In this document: one piece after another, positions 22,503-32,307 of the stretch
How positions within the stretch are numbered: position 1 is the stretch's first letter
How the letters are laid out: the number at the start of each line of letters is the position of its first letter
Program-made: the position numbers and the translations under genes
Source: Pictodentalium vernedei
Lineage: Eukaryota > Mollusca > Scaphopoda > Dentaliida > Dentaliidae
Length of the DNA: 64,000 nt
Direction of reading: 5' to 3'
Assembly (NCBI GenBank): GCA_031216915.1
Contig: CM062292.1
Coordinates: 1,856,457-1,920,456, forward strand
Notes under the pieces: generated by a model
What the model was told of the DNA's origin: nothing
The model's input: the letters and a program-made list of their open reading frames with translations, nothing else
The model's database searches: none

Positions 22503-23061
22503 CAGTTAACTGGTAGAGTGCTGGAAGTCCATATTTGGGCTTTAATCTGAAGTGTAGGTACCACGACTTGAAGGCTGATATTCACTGGATGTGCTTTGTA
22601 TTATTTTTGAAGTGATATTATTTAGTCTGTAAGGGTTTGACTTGTTACAATTTATGGGAGAGTGCCCATTGGCACTCTCCCATAAATTGTTACAAGGCAA
22701 AGACACATGTACACAATTTGATGGCTGAAAATAATTTAGCACTCAACCAGTTAAAACTAGAAGTCCTGTCATGAAATGCGCACCAATAGCACGTTGATAT
22801 GCCCGTTAATATACACGTTATGGCCCAAGTAAAGCTATCAAATTCTGTACATATGGCCTGTGCACAAGCAATGTTTCAGCCAATGGACCTCCGGGTAACC
22901 CGGAGGTCCATTGGCAAAAACATTGCATGCGTTTGCTTTGAGTAACCAAGAGAAACTGCCGTGCTTTGGATGCCATTCGATATGGCAATTGCGCGCAATC
23001 CCAACGCGCAATTAAGCCTAGATAAGTGCACTATTCGTGACAGGACTTCTAGTTTTAACTG
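22503..23061 (-). mobile_element. MITE family B, copy 9, split by a family A insertion
   Basis: TA-CAG at 22501-22505 is separated from the rest of the element (22751-23061) by a family A element that used the TTAA inside this copy's own terminal repeat CAGTTAAAAC. Excising the insert restores a full copy ending AACTG before TA at 23062. Confidence 0.9.
22510..22750. mobile_element. MITE family A, copy 2, nested in MITE B
   Basis: Ends CTGGTAGAGTGCTG and AGCACTCAACCAG with TTAA at 22506-22509 and 22751-22754. Hairpin core GGGAGAGTGCC/GGCACTCTCCC. Confidence 0.9.
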
Positions 23062-23073
23062 TACAGCATGAAT

Positions 23074-23289
23074 CCTTTACCCAACATAACAAACAAAACC
23101 GACTAGGCCTATATACAAAAATCTACATTAAAATGTATTATGTTATCAATTTTTGTCTCAAAAACATAGCTTATGACCCCTCATTGGAACGAGCTCATAA
23201 GCTATGTTTTTGTGACAAAAATTGAAAATTTTGAGTAATTCATGAATTTGTTTCGAAAGTATCGTCAGCTACCCTCAATAAGTAAAGGG
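23074..23289. mobile_element. MITE family C, copy 2, degenerate
   Basis: Left end TCCTTTACCCAAC and right end GTAAAGGG-TTAA. Core GACCCCTCATTGGAACGAGC is present but the hairpin is partly lost. The left TTAA is decayed. Confidence 0.7.
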
Positions 23290-23947
23290 TTAAGAATGAC
23301 CATTTCCAGCCACTGATACACTATGATGATCATGGCATTATGCAAGTAAACAAGTATTGTCGGCATATAACTTCCATACTTTACGATGTATCATACATGT
23401 ATAATTGATGTGAGTCAGTGTGACAATGTTTGTCTGCTTTTGGAGCAAGTTTGTTCCTTTGTTAACCCATATAATACAATAGTTCAAAAGTAACGGTTAA
23501 TCGATCAATTACTTTTTGGATTGATCAAGATGTTGATCATTAATTGATTAATCGGGCAACCATTTCAGCTCTAAAGTAGGGTTTACGATGGTATTAAAGA
23601 ATGGTGGGAGAGACCTAATTTTTTCGGGGGACGATGGGGGGAGGAGGAGGTGGATGTTACCAACAGCCGGTAAATAATAGATATGCCCACCTGTTTATTC
23701 TTGCACCTTGCCCGGTTTGTGAAGGCCATAATGCACACAATAAAACTCATTTCTATTAAATTTTAGCTTGCTGTTATACACTTAAGAGTACTGGTATTCC
23801 TGTAATTATTTGCAAGAATGTGTCATTTACAACCACGTTTATCAAATTTTCACATGCTGGGCTTAAATTGTAATGGGTGCTGCCGACCCCTCGATAAAGT
23901 TTACTGTTTGCACATGCATATTTTTTACACAGGTTTAATAAAAACAG

Positions 23948-24309
23948 GGGAGCGCATTGGCTCAGTAGGTAGAGGTGCAGCTTGGAAGCCGAGAGGTCCT
24001 CGGTTCGAATCCCACCTGCGGCAACCGCATTGTGTCCTTGGGCAAGACACTTCATCTCCATTGCCCGCTTGGGGGCACAATGACGCCGTGTACCAAGGCG
24101 TACTGCATGTCGATGGTACGCATGTCTTGAACCAATCTAACCCTACCTGTGCTGCAGTGCGGAGTTACGATGTTGGGGAGCTGACAGCTGCTCGTCGTTG
24201 CTCAGTGGTTCCCTCCAGGTACTCTGGCTTCCTCCACCCGTAAAACTGTCACGGTCATGATTAGCCATTGCGCATAAATATGTGATCTTAAACATCAATA
24301 AATAAATAA
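23948..24309 (+). mobile_element. tRNA-derived SINE, copy 1
   Basis: Pol III promoter boxes typical of a tRNA head: TGGCTCAGTAGGTAGAGG (box A region, about 23958) and GGTTCGAATCC (box B, about 24002). A body with CCTTGGGCAAGACACTTCAT and an (AATA)n tail follows. Flanked by TTTAATAAAAACAG at 23934-23947 and 24310-24323, a 14-bp target duplication. It is not a functional tRNA gene, since the 3' half of the acceptor is replaced by SINE body. Confidence 0.92.
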
Positions 24310-24395
24310 TTTAATAAAAACAGAGGCGGGAATGAAATGAACAACATTGAACATGTGGGCATCCGCCATGGGCACGTGGAAAACAGGAAAAGTGC

Positions 24396-24418
24396 CATTC
24401 CACGACGACTGTACTGTA
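24396..24418. repeat. End fragment of MITE family F
   Basis: TTCCACGACGACTGTACTGT is close to the right end of the element at 26190-26450. No matching left end was found nearby. Confidence 0.5.
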
Positions 24419-24619
24419 CAAGATTTATTTAAATATGTTGTTGGTGAAACACCGAGCCACTTAAATCAGCAGTGCAAATAAGCTGTCGCTACTGTTTATC
24501 ACCTCAGACTTGAGCAACTAATCTTTTACGCACAGCAAATGTGGTGTGTAAAAGTCGACAGTGTTCCACGGAGCCAATTTAGGTAAAATCACCCGCCACC
24601 ATGCCGAGTGGATGAGACG

Positions 24620-24743
24620 CTACTCACTCTGTACATGCTGTATTGGAGAATGCCTGTTGGCACTCTCCAATACTTTGTAATGAATCAATTTTAGGTGAAC
24701 AAATTCAGACCACCAAAACTAATCTAGCCCTCAACCAGTTAAA
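24620..24743. mobile_element. MITE family A, partial copy
   Basis: Hairpin GGAGAATGCCTGTTGGCACTCTCC and right end CCTCAACCAG-TTAA. The left half is missing. Confidence 0.65.
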
Positions 24744-25079
24744 TAAATATTTATTTTGTACATACATGTGAGAATCATGTCGCATTTCACGAAGAGAATA
24801 CTGTATCAATGTATACGATATATTGCATCGCAAATTGCAGTGTGATACCACTAAAATCACACCCTTTGATAGTTTTATACATTTTGAATTTTGCCTTTGA
24901 AATAAATATGACGAATGTGAGCCGAATAAATGTCAATGCGCCGCTGCCTGAGAATCAAAAGATAAATTTTTTTAGCCTAATTTCGAATTCTTTTCTTCAG
25001 CTCGATCTTCAGTTGGGGAAAAGATAATGAATATAATATTTTCCAACAGCAGTATTGATTGTTAAAATTATAATTGTAC
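24744..25079. other. No gene seen
   Basis: AT-rich DNA between MITE copies with no supported feature. Confidence 0.4.
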
Positions 25080-25081
25080 TA

Positions 25082-25395
25082 CAGTTAAAACTAGAAGTCC
25101 TGTCCTGAACTGTGCGCTTATCTAGGCTTAACTGCGCGTTGGAATTGCGCGCAATTGCCATATCAAATGAGATCCAAAGCAAGGCAGGTTCTCCTGGTTA
25201 CTCATAGCAAACACATGCAATGTTTCTGCCAATGGACCTCCAGGTAACCTGGAGGTCCATCGGCTGAAACATTGCTTGTGCACAGGCCATGTGTACAGAA
25301 TTTGATAGCTTTAATTGGGCCATAACGCGTACATTAACGTGCATATCAACGTGCTATTTGTGCGCATTTCATGCCAGGACTTCTAGTTTTAACTG
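25082..25395 (+). mobile_element. MITE family B, copy 10
   Basis: Complete, TA on both sides. The hairpin tip is GGACCTCCAGG/CCTGGAGGTCC, a paired G:C to A:T change relative to most copies. Confidence 0.92.
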
Positions 25396-25533
25396 TATGA
25401 TGTTGGAGAGCTGACAGCTGCTCGTCGATGCTTGATGGTTCTCTCTGGGTACTCCGACTTACTCCACCCGTAAAACTGTCACTGGCATGAATGACCCTGG
25501 CTGTTAAAGTGTCGTTAAACCCTAATAAATAAA
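25396..25533 (+). repeat. SINE 3' fragment
   Basis: GATGTTGG.GAGCTGACAGCTGCTCGTCG to AATAAATAAAT matches the 3' body and tail of the SINEs at 23948 and 25737. It starts directly at the MITE's TA and has no tRNA head. Confidence 0.8.
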
Positions 25534-25612
25534 TGTTGAACCGACTCGTATGATTTATCTCCCCAGAAATTATCTCATTGTTCAGTCAGTTTCATAGCAT
25601 TTAAAGGGAGTA

Positions 25613-26160
25613 AATAGACAGAACACGATGTGTGTTTGATTCGGTGGGTGTTTTACATAACGAGTTGGAATGGCGTAGTCATATTTCGCGAGAGCCATAG
25701 GCTCGAATGAAATATGATTATTCCATTCCAACGAGTGGGAGCGCGGTGACTCAGTAGGTAGAGGTGCAGGCTGCAAGCCGAGAGGTCCTCGGTTCGAATC
25801 CCACCTGCGGCAACCGCGTTGTGTCCTTGGGCAAGACACTTCATCTCCATTGCCAGCATGGGGGCACAATGACGCCGTGTACTAAGGCGTACTGCACGTC
25901 GATGGTACGCATGTCTTCAACCAATCTAACCCTGCCTGTGCTGTAATGCGGAGTTACGATGTTGGGGAGCTGGCAGCTGCTCGTCGTTGCTCGGTGGTTC
26001 TCTCCGGGTACTCCGGCTTCCTCCACCCGTAAAACTGTCACGGTCATGATTAGCCATTGTGCATAAATATGTGACCTTAAGCATCAATAAATAAATAAAT
26101 ATTCCAACGAGTTATGTAAAACACCCACTGATTCAAACACACATCGCGTTCTGTGTTTAT
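25613..26160. mobile_element. Long imperfect palindromic element with a nested SINE
   Basis: Left arm 25613-25675 (CGATGTGTGTTTGATTCGGT, GGGTGTTTTACATAACGAGT) is inverted at 26101-26160 (ACTCGTT... read in reverse complement). Once the SINE is removed the arms enclose only about 60 bp, making a foldback element. The terminal boundary and target duplication are unclear. Confidence 0.7.
25737..26100 (+). mobile_element. tRNA-derived SINE, copy 2
   Basis: Box A region TGACTCAGTAGGTAGAGG (about 25747) and box B GGTTCGAATCC (about 25792). It has the same body and AATAAATAAAT tail as copy 1. Target duplication ATTCCAACGAGT at 25725-25736 and 26101-26112. The target lies in the palindromic element, so the SINE is younger. 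Confidence 0.93.
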
Positions 26161-26189
26161 TACACAACCCATGCATTAAAATGCATTTA

Positions 26190-26450
26190 CAGTACAGTCG
26201 CCGTGGACTGGTCACTTTCCACGCGTGGGCAATATTTCCACGGACGCAATAATATTAGATTCCAAATACTAATTACAGGAGTAATCATCAAAAATTGAAT
26301 TAATGAAGCACCGGGTACAACCCGCCCTGGTACAACCCGGTACTTCATTAATTAAAATTTTGCTGATGATGATTTTTACTAGCTGGTAAACACATGTGTG
26401 GACATAACTGCCTATGTATGGATTACGACCAATCCACGGCGACTGTACTG
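26190..26450. mobile_element. MITE family F, Tc1/mariner-like
   Basis: Inverted ends CAGTACAGTCGCCGTGGA and TCCACGGCGACTGTACTG, flanked by TA (26188-26189 and 26451-26452). The interior has a hairpin around ACCGGGTACAACCC/GGGTTGTACC. Confidence 0.85.
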
Positions 26451-26588
26451 TAAATAAACAAATTTCAATTCTGATAATTATCCCAAAGGTGAAGAGTTTG
26501 TTTTGACTGAAGCTGTACTGATCATATGGATCAATAAAAAATCAAAACAACCTTTTCGGAACCAATGTTTGTTGAAATTCCTATCGCT

Positions 26589-26682
26589 GTTTACTAACAG
26601 TAATAGCCACCAAATGGTTAGGCGTGAATGGGCTGGTGCCCATTCACGCCTAACCATTTGGTGGCTGTTACTGTTAGTAAAA
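26589..26682. repeat. Near-perfect 94-bp hairpin
   Basis: TTTACTAACAGTAATAGCCA, CCAAATGGTTAGGCGTGAAT and GGG are mirrored by CCCATTCACGCCTAACCATT and TGGTGGCTGTTACTGTTAGT. The arms are about 44 bp with one or two mismatches and a loop of about 6 bp. No family ends or target duplication seen. Confidence 0.88.
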
Positions 26683-26841
26683 ATATATGTACAAATATGT
26701 GCAGATTTGCAAAACAGCTGGGAGAAACGTTTTTAAAAGAAGTTCAAAGCATGTCCAGGTGTACGAAGATTTACCGAAATAAAGTTGACCAATTTAGATA
26801 TAATGGGATCCACAAAACGAGACGGCCATGGGACTGGGTTA

Positions 26842-27155
26842 CAGTTAAAAGTAGAAGTCCTGTCATGAAATGCACACAAATAGCACGTCCATTTGCGCAT
26901 TAATCTGTGCGTTATGACGATGGTAAGGCTATTAATTTCTGTTCATATGGCCTGTGCACAAGCAGTGTTTCAGCCAATGGACCTCCGGGTAATCCGGAGG
27001 TCGATTGGCAGAAACATTGCCTTTGTTTGCTATGTGTAAACAGGAGAACCTGCCGTGCTAAGGATGCCATTCCATATGGCAATTGCGCGCAATTCCTACA
27101 CGCAATTAAGCCTAGATAAGCGTGCAGTTCGTGACAGGACTTCTAGTTTTAACTG
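26842..27155 (-). mobile_element. MITE family B, copy 11
   Basis: Complete, TA on both sides. Start CAGTTAAAAGTAGAAGTCCT. Confidence 0.92.
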
Positions 27156-27290
27156 TAATGTTCTGGTTGGAAATGATTCGGTTTATTAAAAATATTATCT
27201 CATTTTTGGCTAATTTTTTGTGAATCGACTTTATTTTGCTTTGGACGTTTTCATTTTCACACTATGCAACAGACGGTCGATGATTGTATA

Positions 27291-27609
27291 CAGTTAAAAC
27301 TAGAAGTCCTGTCACGAATAGTGCTCTTTTCTAGGCTTAATTGCGCATTCATTAGAATTGCACGCAATTGCCATATCGAATGGCATCCAAAGCACGGCAG
27401 TTTCTCTTGGTTACTCAAAGCAAACGCATGCAATGTTTCTGCCAATGGACCTCCTGGGTTACCCGGAGGTCCATTGGCTGAAACATTGCTTGTGCACAGA
27501 CCATACGTACAGAATTTGATAGCTTTACTTAGGCCATAACGTATACATTAACGCGCATATCAACGTGCTATTTGTGCGCATTTCATGACAGGACTTCTAG
27601 TTTTAACTG
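27291..27609 (+). mobile_element. MITE family B, copy 12
   Basis: Complete, TA on both sides. It has a 1-base bulge in the hairpin (GGACCTCCTGGG) and a short duplication ATTCATTAG near 27345. Confidence 0.92.
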
Positions 27610-27611
27610 TA

Positions 27612-27993
27612 ATGAAATTTGGAAACTTTTTGAAGCATAACTAAATGGTATGGTAAAAAAGTTACGGCTTGTATATCACCCGTTGAATACAGAATCATTT
27701 ATATCACAGCGGCGATTCCGTTGAATACAAGGGTTTAAAGTTTAATGGATGTGTAATAAAAACATTTGCTGATCAATGGACTAAGGAAAATACTAATTCT
27801 TTATGCCATAATCGATCAATAGCCATTTAATTGAATAATCATACCAGTCCTACTCAAAACATACCTCGGACAGTAAAAAACAGACCGCAACAGGTTTTCA
27901 CATGTGTGTGCATGAATACGCAAAATCTTGCACTAACATGTTTTTCCTTTGTCTAGACGAAATTCATAAAAGCAAGCTTGCTACAGCTAAAAC
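27612..27993. other. No gene seen
   Basis: AT-rich DNA with no supported repeat or ORF. Confidence 0.4.
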
Positions 27994-27995
27994 TA

Positions 27996-28308
27996 CAGTT
28001 AAAACTAGAAGTCCTGTGTGAAATGCGCACAAATAGCACGTTGATATGCGCGTTAATGTACGCGTTATGGCTTAAGTAAAGCTATCAAATTCTGTACATA
28101 TGGCCTGTACACAAGCAATGTTTCAGCCAATGGATCTCCGGGTAACCCGGAGGTCCATTGGCAGAAACATTGCCTGTGTTTGCTTTGAGTAACCAGGAGA
28201 ACCTGTCGTGCTTTGGATGCCATTTGATATGGCGATTGCGCGCAATTCCAACGCGCAATTAAGCCTAGAAAAGCGCACTATTCGTGACAGGACTTCTAGT
28301 TTTAACTG
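27996..28308 (-). mobile_element. MITE family B, copy 13 (first of a tandem pair)
   Basis: Complete at its start and end. Its right end runs straight into copy 14. Confidence 0.9.
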
Positions 28309-28610
28309 TAGAAGTCCTGTCATGAAATGCGCACAAATAGCACGTTGATATGCGCGTTAATGTGCGCGTTATGGCCCAATTAAAGCTACCATATTCTGTA
28401 CATATGGCCTGTGCACAGGCAATGTTTCAGCCAATGGACCTCCGGGTAACCCGGAGGTCCATTGGCTGAAACATTGCATGTGTTTGCTATGAGTAACCAG
28501 GAGAACCTACCGTGCTTTGGATGCCATTCGATATGGCAATTGCGCTATTCCAACGTGCAATTAAGCCTAGATAAGCGCACTATTCGTGACAGGACTTCTA
28601 GTTTTAACTG
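28309..28610 (-). mobile_element. MITE family B, copy 14 (second of a tandem pair)
   Basis: Same orientation as copy 13 and abutting it. It lacks the first dozen bases of its terminal repeat: the junction reads AACTGTAGAAGTCCTG. The far end is intact with TA at 28611-28612. Confidence 0.88.
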
Positions 28611-28612
28611 TA

Positions 28613-28752
28613 AGAGTATAAGCAGGGTTGCTGCTAAGGTGGTTTTAGGTCTTGATCAGAAGAATCTTGAATTAAACTTGTTTTCAGATGCAGAATTAAT
28701 TATTTTTGGCAGTGATATCACAGTCAAAAAAGTAAAATTTATCCACGGGTAA
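28613..28752 (+). other. Short open stretch, unidentified
   Basis: A 45-codon open frame ending at TAA just before the 57-bp array, with hydrophobic-alternating composition (RVAAKVVLGLDQKNLELNLF). There is no start, acceptor or homology that I can name. It may be a decayed exon or chance. Confidence 0.2.
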
Positions 28753-28779
28753 ATGTAAATGAACTTTATTGTCCTCCCT

Positions 28780-31151
28780 GAAAAAATATTTGGGGAACAT
28801 ATAGTCGCCACTTTGCCCATGTGTCCATCGCTTGACTTTATAATTTTGGGGGAGCATATAGTCGCCACTTTGTCTGTCCATCGTTTGACTTTATAATTTT
28901 GGGGGAGCATATAGTCGCCACTTTGTTCATCTGTCCATCGGTTTGACTTTATAATTTTTGGGGAGCATATAGTTGCCTCTTTGCCTGTCTGTCCATCATT
29001 TGACAGTATAATTTTGGGGGAGCATATAGTCGCCACTTTGTCCATCGTTTGACTTTACAATTTATTTTGGGGGAGCATATAGTTGCCACTTTGTACGTCT
29101 GTCCATCGTTTGACTAAAAAATTTTGGGGGAGCATATAGTCGCCACTTTGCCTGTCTGTCCATCATTTGACTTTATAATTTTGGGGGACCATATAGTCGC
29201 CACTTTGTCCGTCTGTCTATCGTTTGACTTTATAATTTTGGGGGAGCATATATTCGCCACTTTGTCCATCTGTCCATCGCTTGACTTTATAATTTTGGGG
29301 GAGCATATAGTCGCCACTTTGTCCGTCTGTCCATCGCTTGACTTTATAATTTTGGGGGAGCATATAGTCGCCACTTTGTCCGTCTGTCTATCGTTTGACT
29401 TTATAATTTTGGGGGAGCATATAGTTGCCACTTTGTCCGCCTGTCCATCACTTGACTTTATAATTTTGGGGGAGCATATAGTCGCCACTTTGTCCCTCTG
29501 TCCATCGCTTGACTTTATAATTTTGGGGGAGCATATAGTCTCCACTTTGTCCTTCTGTCTATCGTTTGACTTTATAATTTTGGGGGAGCATATAGTCGCC
29601 ACTTTGTCCGTCTGTCGATCGTTTGACTTTATAATTTTGGGGGAGCATATAGTCGCCACTTTGTCCGTCTGTCCATCTCTTGACCGTATAATTTTGGGGG
29701 AGCATATAGTCGCCACTTTGTTCATCTGTCTATCGCTTGACTTTATAATTTTGGGGGAGCATATAGTCGCCACTTTGTCCGTCTGTCTATCGTTTGACTT
29801 TATAATTTTGGGGGAGCATATAGTCGCCACTTTGTCCGTCTGTCCATTGATTGACCATATAATTTTGGGGGAGCATATAGTCGCCACTTTGTCCGTCTGT
29901 CCATTGCTTGACTTTATAATTTTGGGGGAGCATATAGTCTCCACTTTGTCCGTCTGTCCATCGCTTGACCATATAATTTTGGGGGAGCATATAGTCGCCA
30001 CTTTCTCCGTCTGTCCATCGCTTGACTTTATAATTTTGGGGAGCATATAGTCTCCACTTTGTCCATCTATCGTTTGACTTTATAATTTTGGGGGAGCATA
30101 TAATCGTCACTTTGTCCGTCTGTTCATCATTTGACTAAATAATTTTTGGGGAGCATATAGTCGTCACTTTGTCCGTCTGTTCATCATTTGACTAAATAAT
30201 TTTGGGGGAGCATATAGTTGCCACTTTGTCCGTCTGTCCATCGTTTGACTAAATAATTTTGGGGGAGCATATAGTCGCCACTTTGTCCGTCTGTCTATCG
30301 TTTGACTTTATAATTTTGGGGGAGCATATAGTCGCCACTTTGTCCGTCTGTTCATCGCTTGACCGTATAATTTTGGGGGAGCATATAGTCGCCACTTTGT
30401 CTGTCGGTCCATCGTTTGACTTTATAATTTTGGGGGAGCATATAGTCGCAACTTTGTCCGTTTGTACATCGCTTAACCGTATAATTTTGGAGGAGCATAT
30501 AGTCGCCACTTTGTCCGTCTGTCCATCGTTTGACTTTATAATTTTGGGGGAGCATATAGTTGCCACTTTGTCCATCGTTTGACTTTACAATTTATTTTGG
30601 GGGAGCATATAGTTGCCACTTTGTCCGTCTGTCCATCGTTTGACTAAAAAATTTTGGGGGAGCATATAGTCGCCACTTTGCCTGTCTGTCCATCATTTGA
30701 CTTTATAATTTTGGGGAAGCATATAGTCTCCACTTTGTCCGTCTGTCCATCGCCTGACTTTATAATTTTGGGGGACCATATAGTCACCACTTTGTCCGTC
30801 TGTCTATCGTTTGACTTTATAATTTTGGGGGAGCATATAGTCGCCACTTTGTCCGTCTGTCTATCGTTTGACTTTATAATTTTGGGGGAGCATATCGTCT
30901 CCACTTTGTCCTTCTGTCCATCGTTTGACTTTATAATTTGGGGGGAGCATATAGTCGCCACTTTGTCCGTCTGTCCATCTCTTGACTGTATAAGTTTGGG
31001 GGAGCATATAGTCGCCACTTTGTTCGTCTGTCTATCGCTTGACTTTATAATTTTGGGGGAGCATATAGTCGCCACTTTGTCCGTCTGTCTATCGTTTGAC
31101 TTTATAATTTTGGGGGAGCATATAGTCGCCACTTTGTCCGTCTGTCCATTG
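28780..31151. repeat. 57-bp satellite array, left block
   Basis: About 41 units of TTTGACTTTATAATTTTGGG, GGAGCATATAGTCGCCACTT and TGTCCGTCTGTCCATCG. The 57-bp period is 19 codons, so frames stay open for about 300 codons on both strands (for example 29114-30050) without coding meaning. Marker variants (ACAATTTATTTTGGGGG near 29056 and 30577) show larger internal duplications. Confidence 0.96.
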
Positions 31152-31159
31152 CTTGACCA

Positions 31160-32307
31160 CAGGGACCAGCCTAGGGGGGAATTTTAGGGAGACTTCAAGT
31201 CTCCCTCCAGAAAAAATAGGGAGACTGCAGAGTCATGTAGGGAGACTTCATAGGCAAGTGGGGAAAATTAAGAATATTCATGTAACACCCCCGCTGCCCC
31301 TTCATGTTTTCAATTTGTGGTCCTCCATTAACGTCCAAACAATCCAGGTCCAGTTGTCTGATGATGCATCTGTGCCAGGTTAAAAAATCACAAAGTAATT
31401 ATTGGCTGAAAATCCCCCACTGCTACCCTCTCCTTCATGACCCCTCCCCTCTTCTTTGTGGCAATCCCCCAGCACCCTCCTGTGGTTGCCTTTCACCAAA
31501 GTCTACTAAGCCAAGTCTGAAAGTGTGAACAGGACCAAGAAGGTTGCTTGGGAGGTACATTGTTAGTTAATAAACAAAATACATTCTGGGGTTGAGTATT
31601 TTGTAAAAGAAATGTCATTCCGCATCATTTTTATGTCATTCCGCATCATTTTTATGGAATTCCGGTATCATTCCGCATCATTTTGCGTCATTCGGGTGTT
31701 TAGGAAGACCCTTTTTCAAGATCGTCCACATGCACACTTGTGTCCTGTACAAAGCTTTTCTTGTCATCACTAAAGCTTTTTTTCATGTGTTTCAATTCCA
31801 TTCGTGTTTTGCTGGGAATAGACAGCCCAACCGTTAACAGTCGTCAGCAAAACGAAATGAAAATACTGTGTTATAAAATACGTCCGTTGTGTATACATTT
31901 TCGGCATCCTAAGCGACGTAACCAACTTTCAAACTGGGTTATTTTGTTGAGTCGCGTAAGTCACGTATTTTCATTTCGACACTTGAAGCTCCGACTGAAA
32001 CGCAACAAAATAGAAATAAAAAAATCCGCCAAAAGCAACAATGGACAATTGATTGTCGTGTGATTTCAAATAAATGGATGTTTATTTGACGAATTAAAAT
32101 GCCCATTTATCACACTCGAGCACATTTCATTTTTGAAAATAATCGTTTTCATGTAAAACCTCGCGAGTCGCATCACTCAGTTCAGCCTTTCCTCATTTTG
32201 GCCAATTTTTAGAGGGCGACTTGTAATCGCCCCAACTATTTTTCTAGGCGACTTTGAGCTTAGAAGGGCGACATAATCGCCCTAGTCGCCCTCACGACTG
32301 GTCCCTG
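31160..32307. mobile_element. hAT-like element in the 57-bp array
   Basis: Ends CAGGGACCAG and CTGGTCCCTG, flanked by a perfect 8-bp duplication CTTGACCA (31152-31159 and 32308-32315). Removing it rejoins a normal array unit. Subterminal hairpins AGGGAGACTTCAAGTCTCCC on the left and repeats of GGCGACT/AGTCGCC on the right. No transposase. The element at 45637-46989 has the same kind of ends. Confidence 0.92.

Larger units (their letters stand above)
19261..23573. mobile_element. hAT-like element carrying a minisatellite and MITEs
   Basis: Terminal inverted sequence TAGAGCTGAAATGGTT (19261-19276) and AACCATTTCAGCTCTA (23558-23573), each followed inward by GATTAATC-rich sequence typical of one hAT group. 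Flanks AGGTAGGG (19253-19260) and AAGTAGGG (23574-23581) match 7 of 8. A second inner inverted block, GGTTACTCTAGTGATCCGAA, occurs near 19318 and inverted near 22430. No transposase ORF is present. The interior is a 1.8 kb minisatellite plus three MITEs, so much of its 4.3 kb is secondary growth. Confidence 0.7.

Noticed and set aside
23950-24020. tRNA gene
   Set aside because: Box A and box B are present but the acceptor 3' half is replaced by SINE body and the unit has a SINE tail and target duplication. The same holds for 25740-25810.
24600-25080. Host gene exon
   Set aside because: Open frame at 24809-25027 is AT-rich, lacks splice signals and has no recognisable motif.
28661-28745. Possible upstream SNX exon (VKKVKFIHG before GTAAAT)
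   Set aside because: It has slight resemblance to the DKVKFTVHTK region before the known exon, but there is no acceptor, wrong spacing residues and no frame support.
29114-30050. Open frames over 300 codons on both strands
   Set aside because: The 57-bp unit is 19 codons and happens to lack stops in several frames. The translation is a monotonous repeat (GEHIVATLSVCPS... or KVATICSPKIIKS...) and both strands are open equally.
31740-32063. 107-codon ORF inside the 31160-32307 element
   Set aside because: Composition is not domain-like and no hAT motif appears. The inverted CGAAATGAAAATAC/GTATTTTCATTTCG pieces explain part of it.
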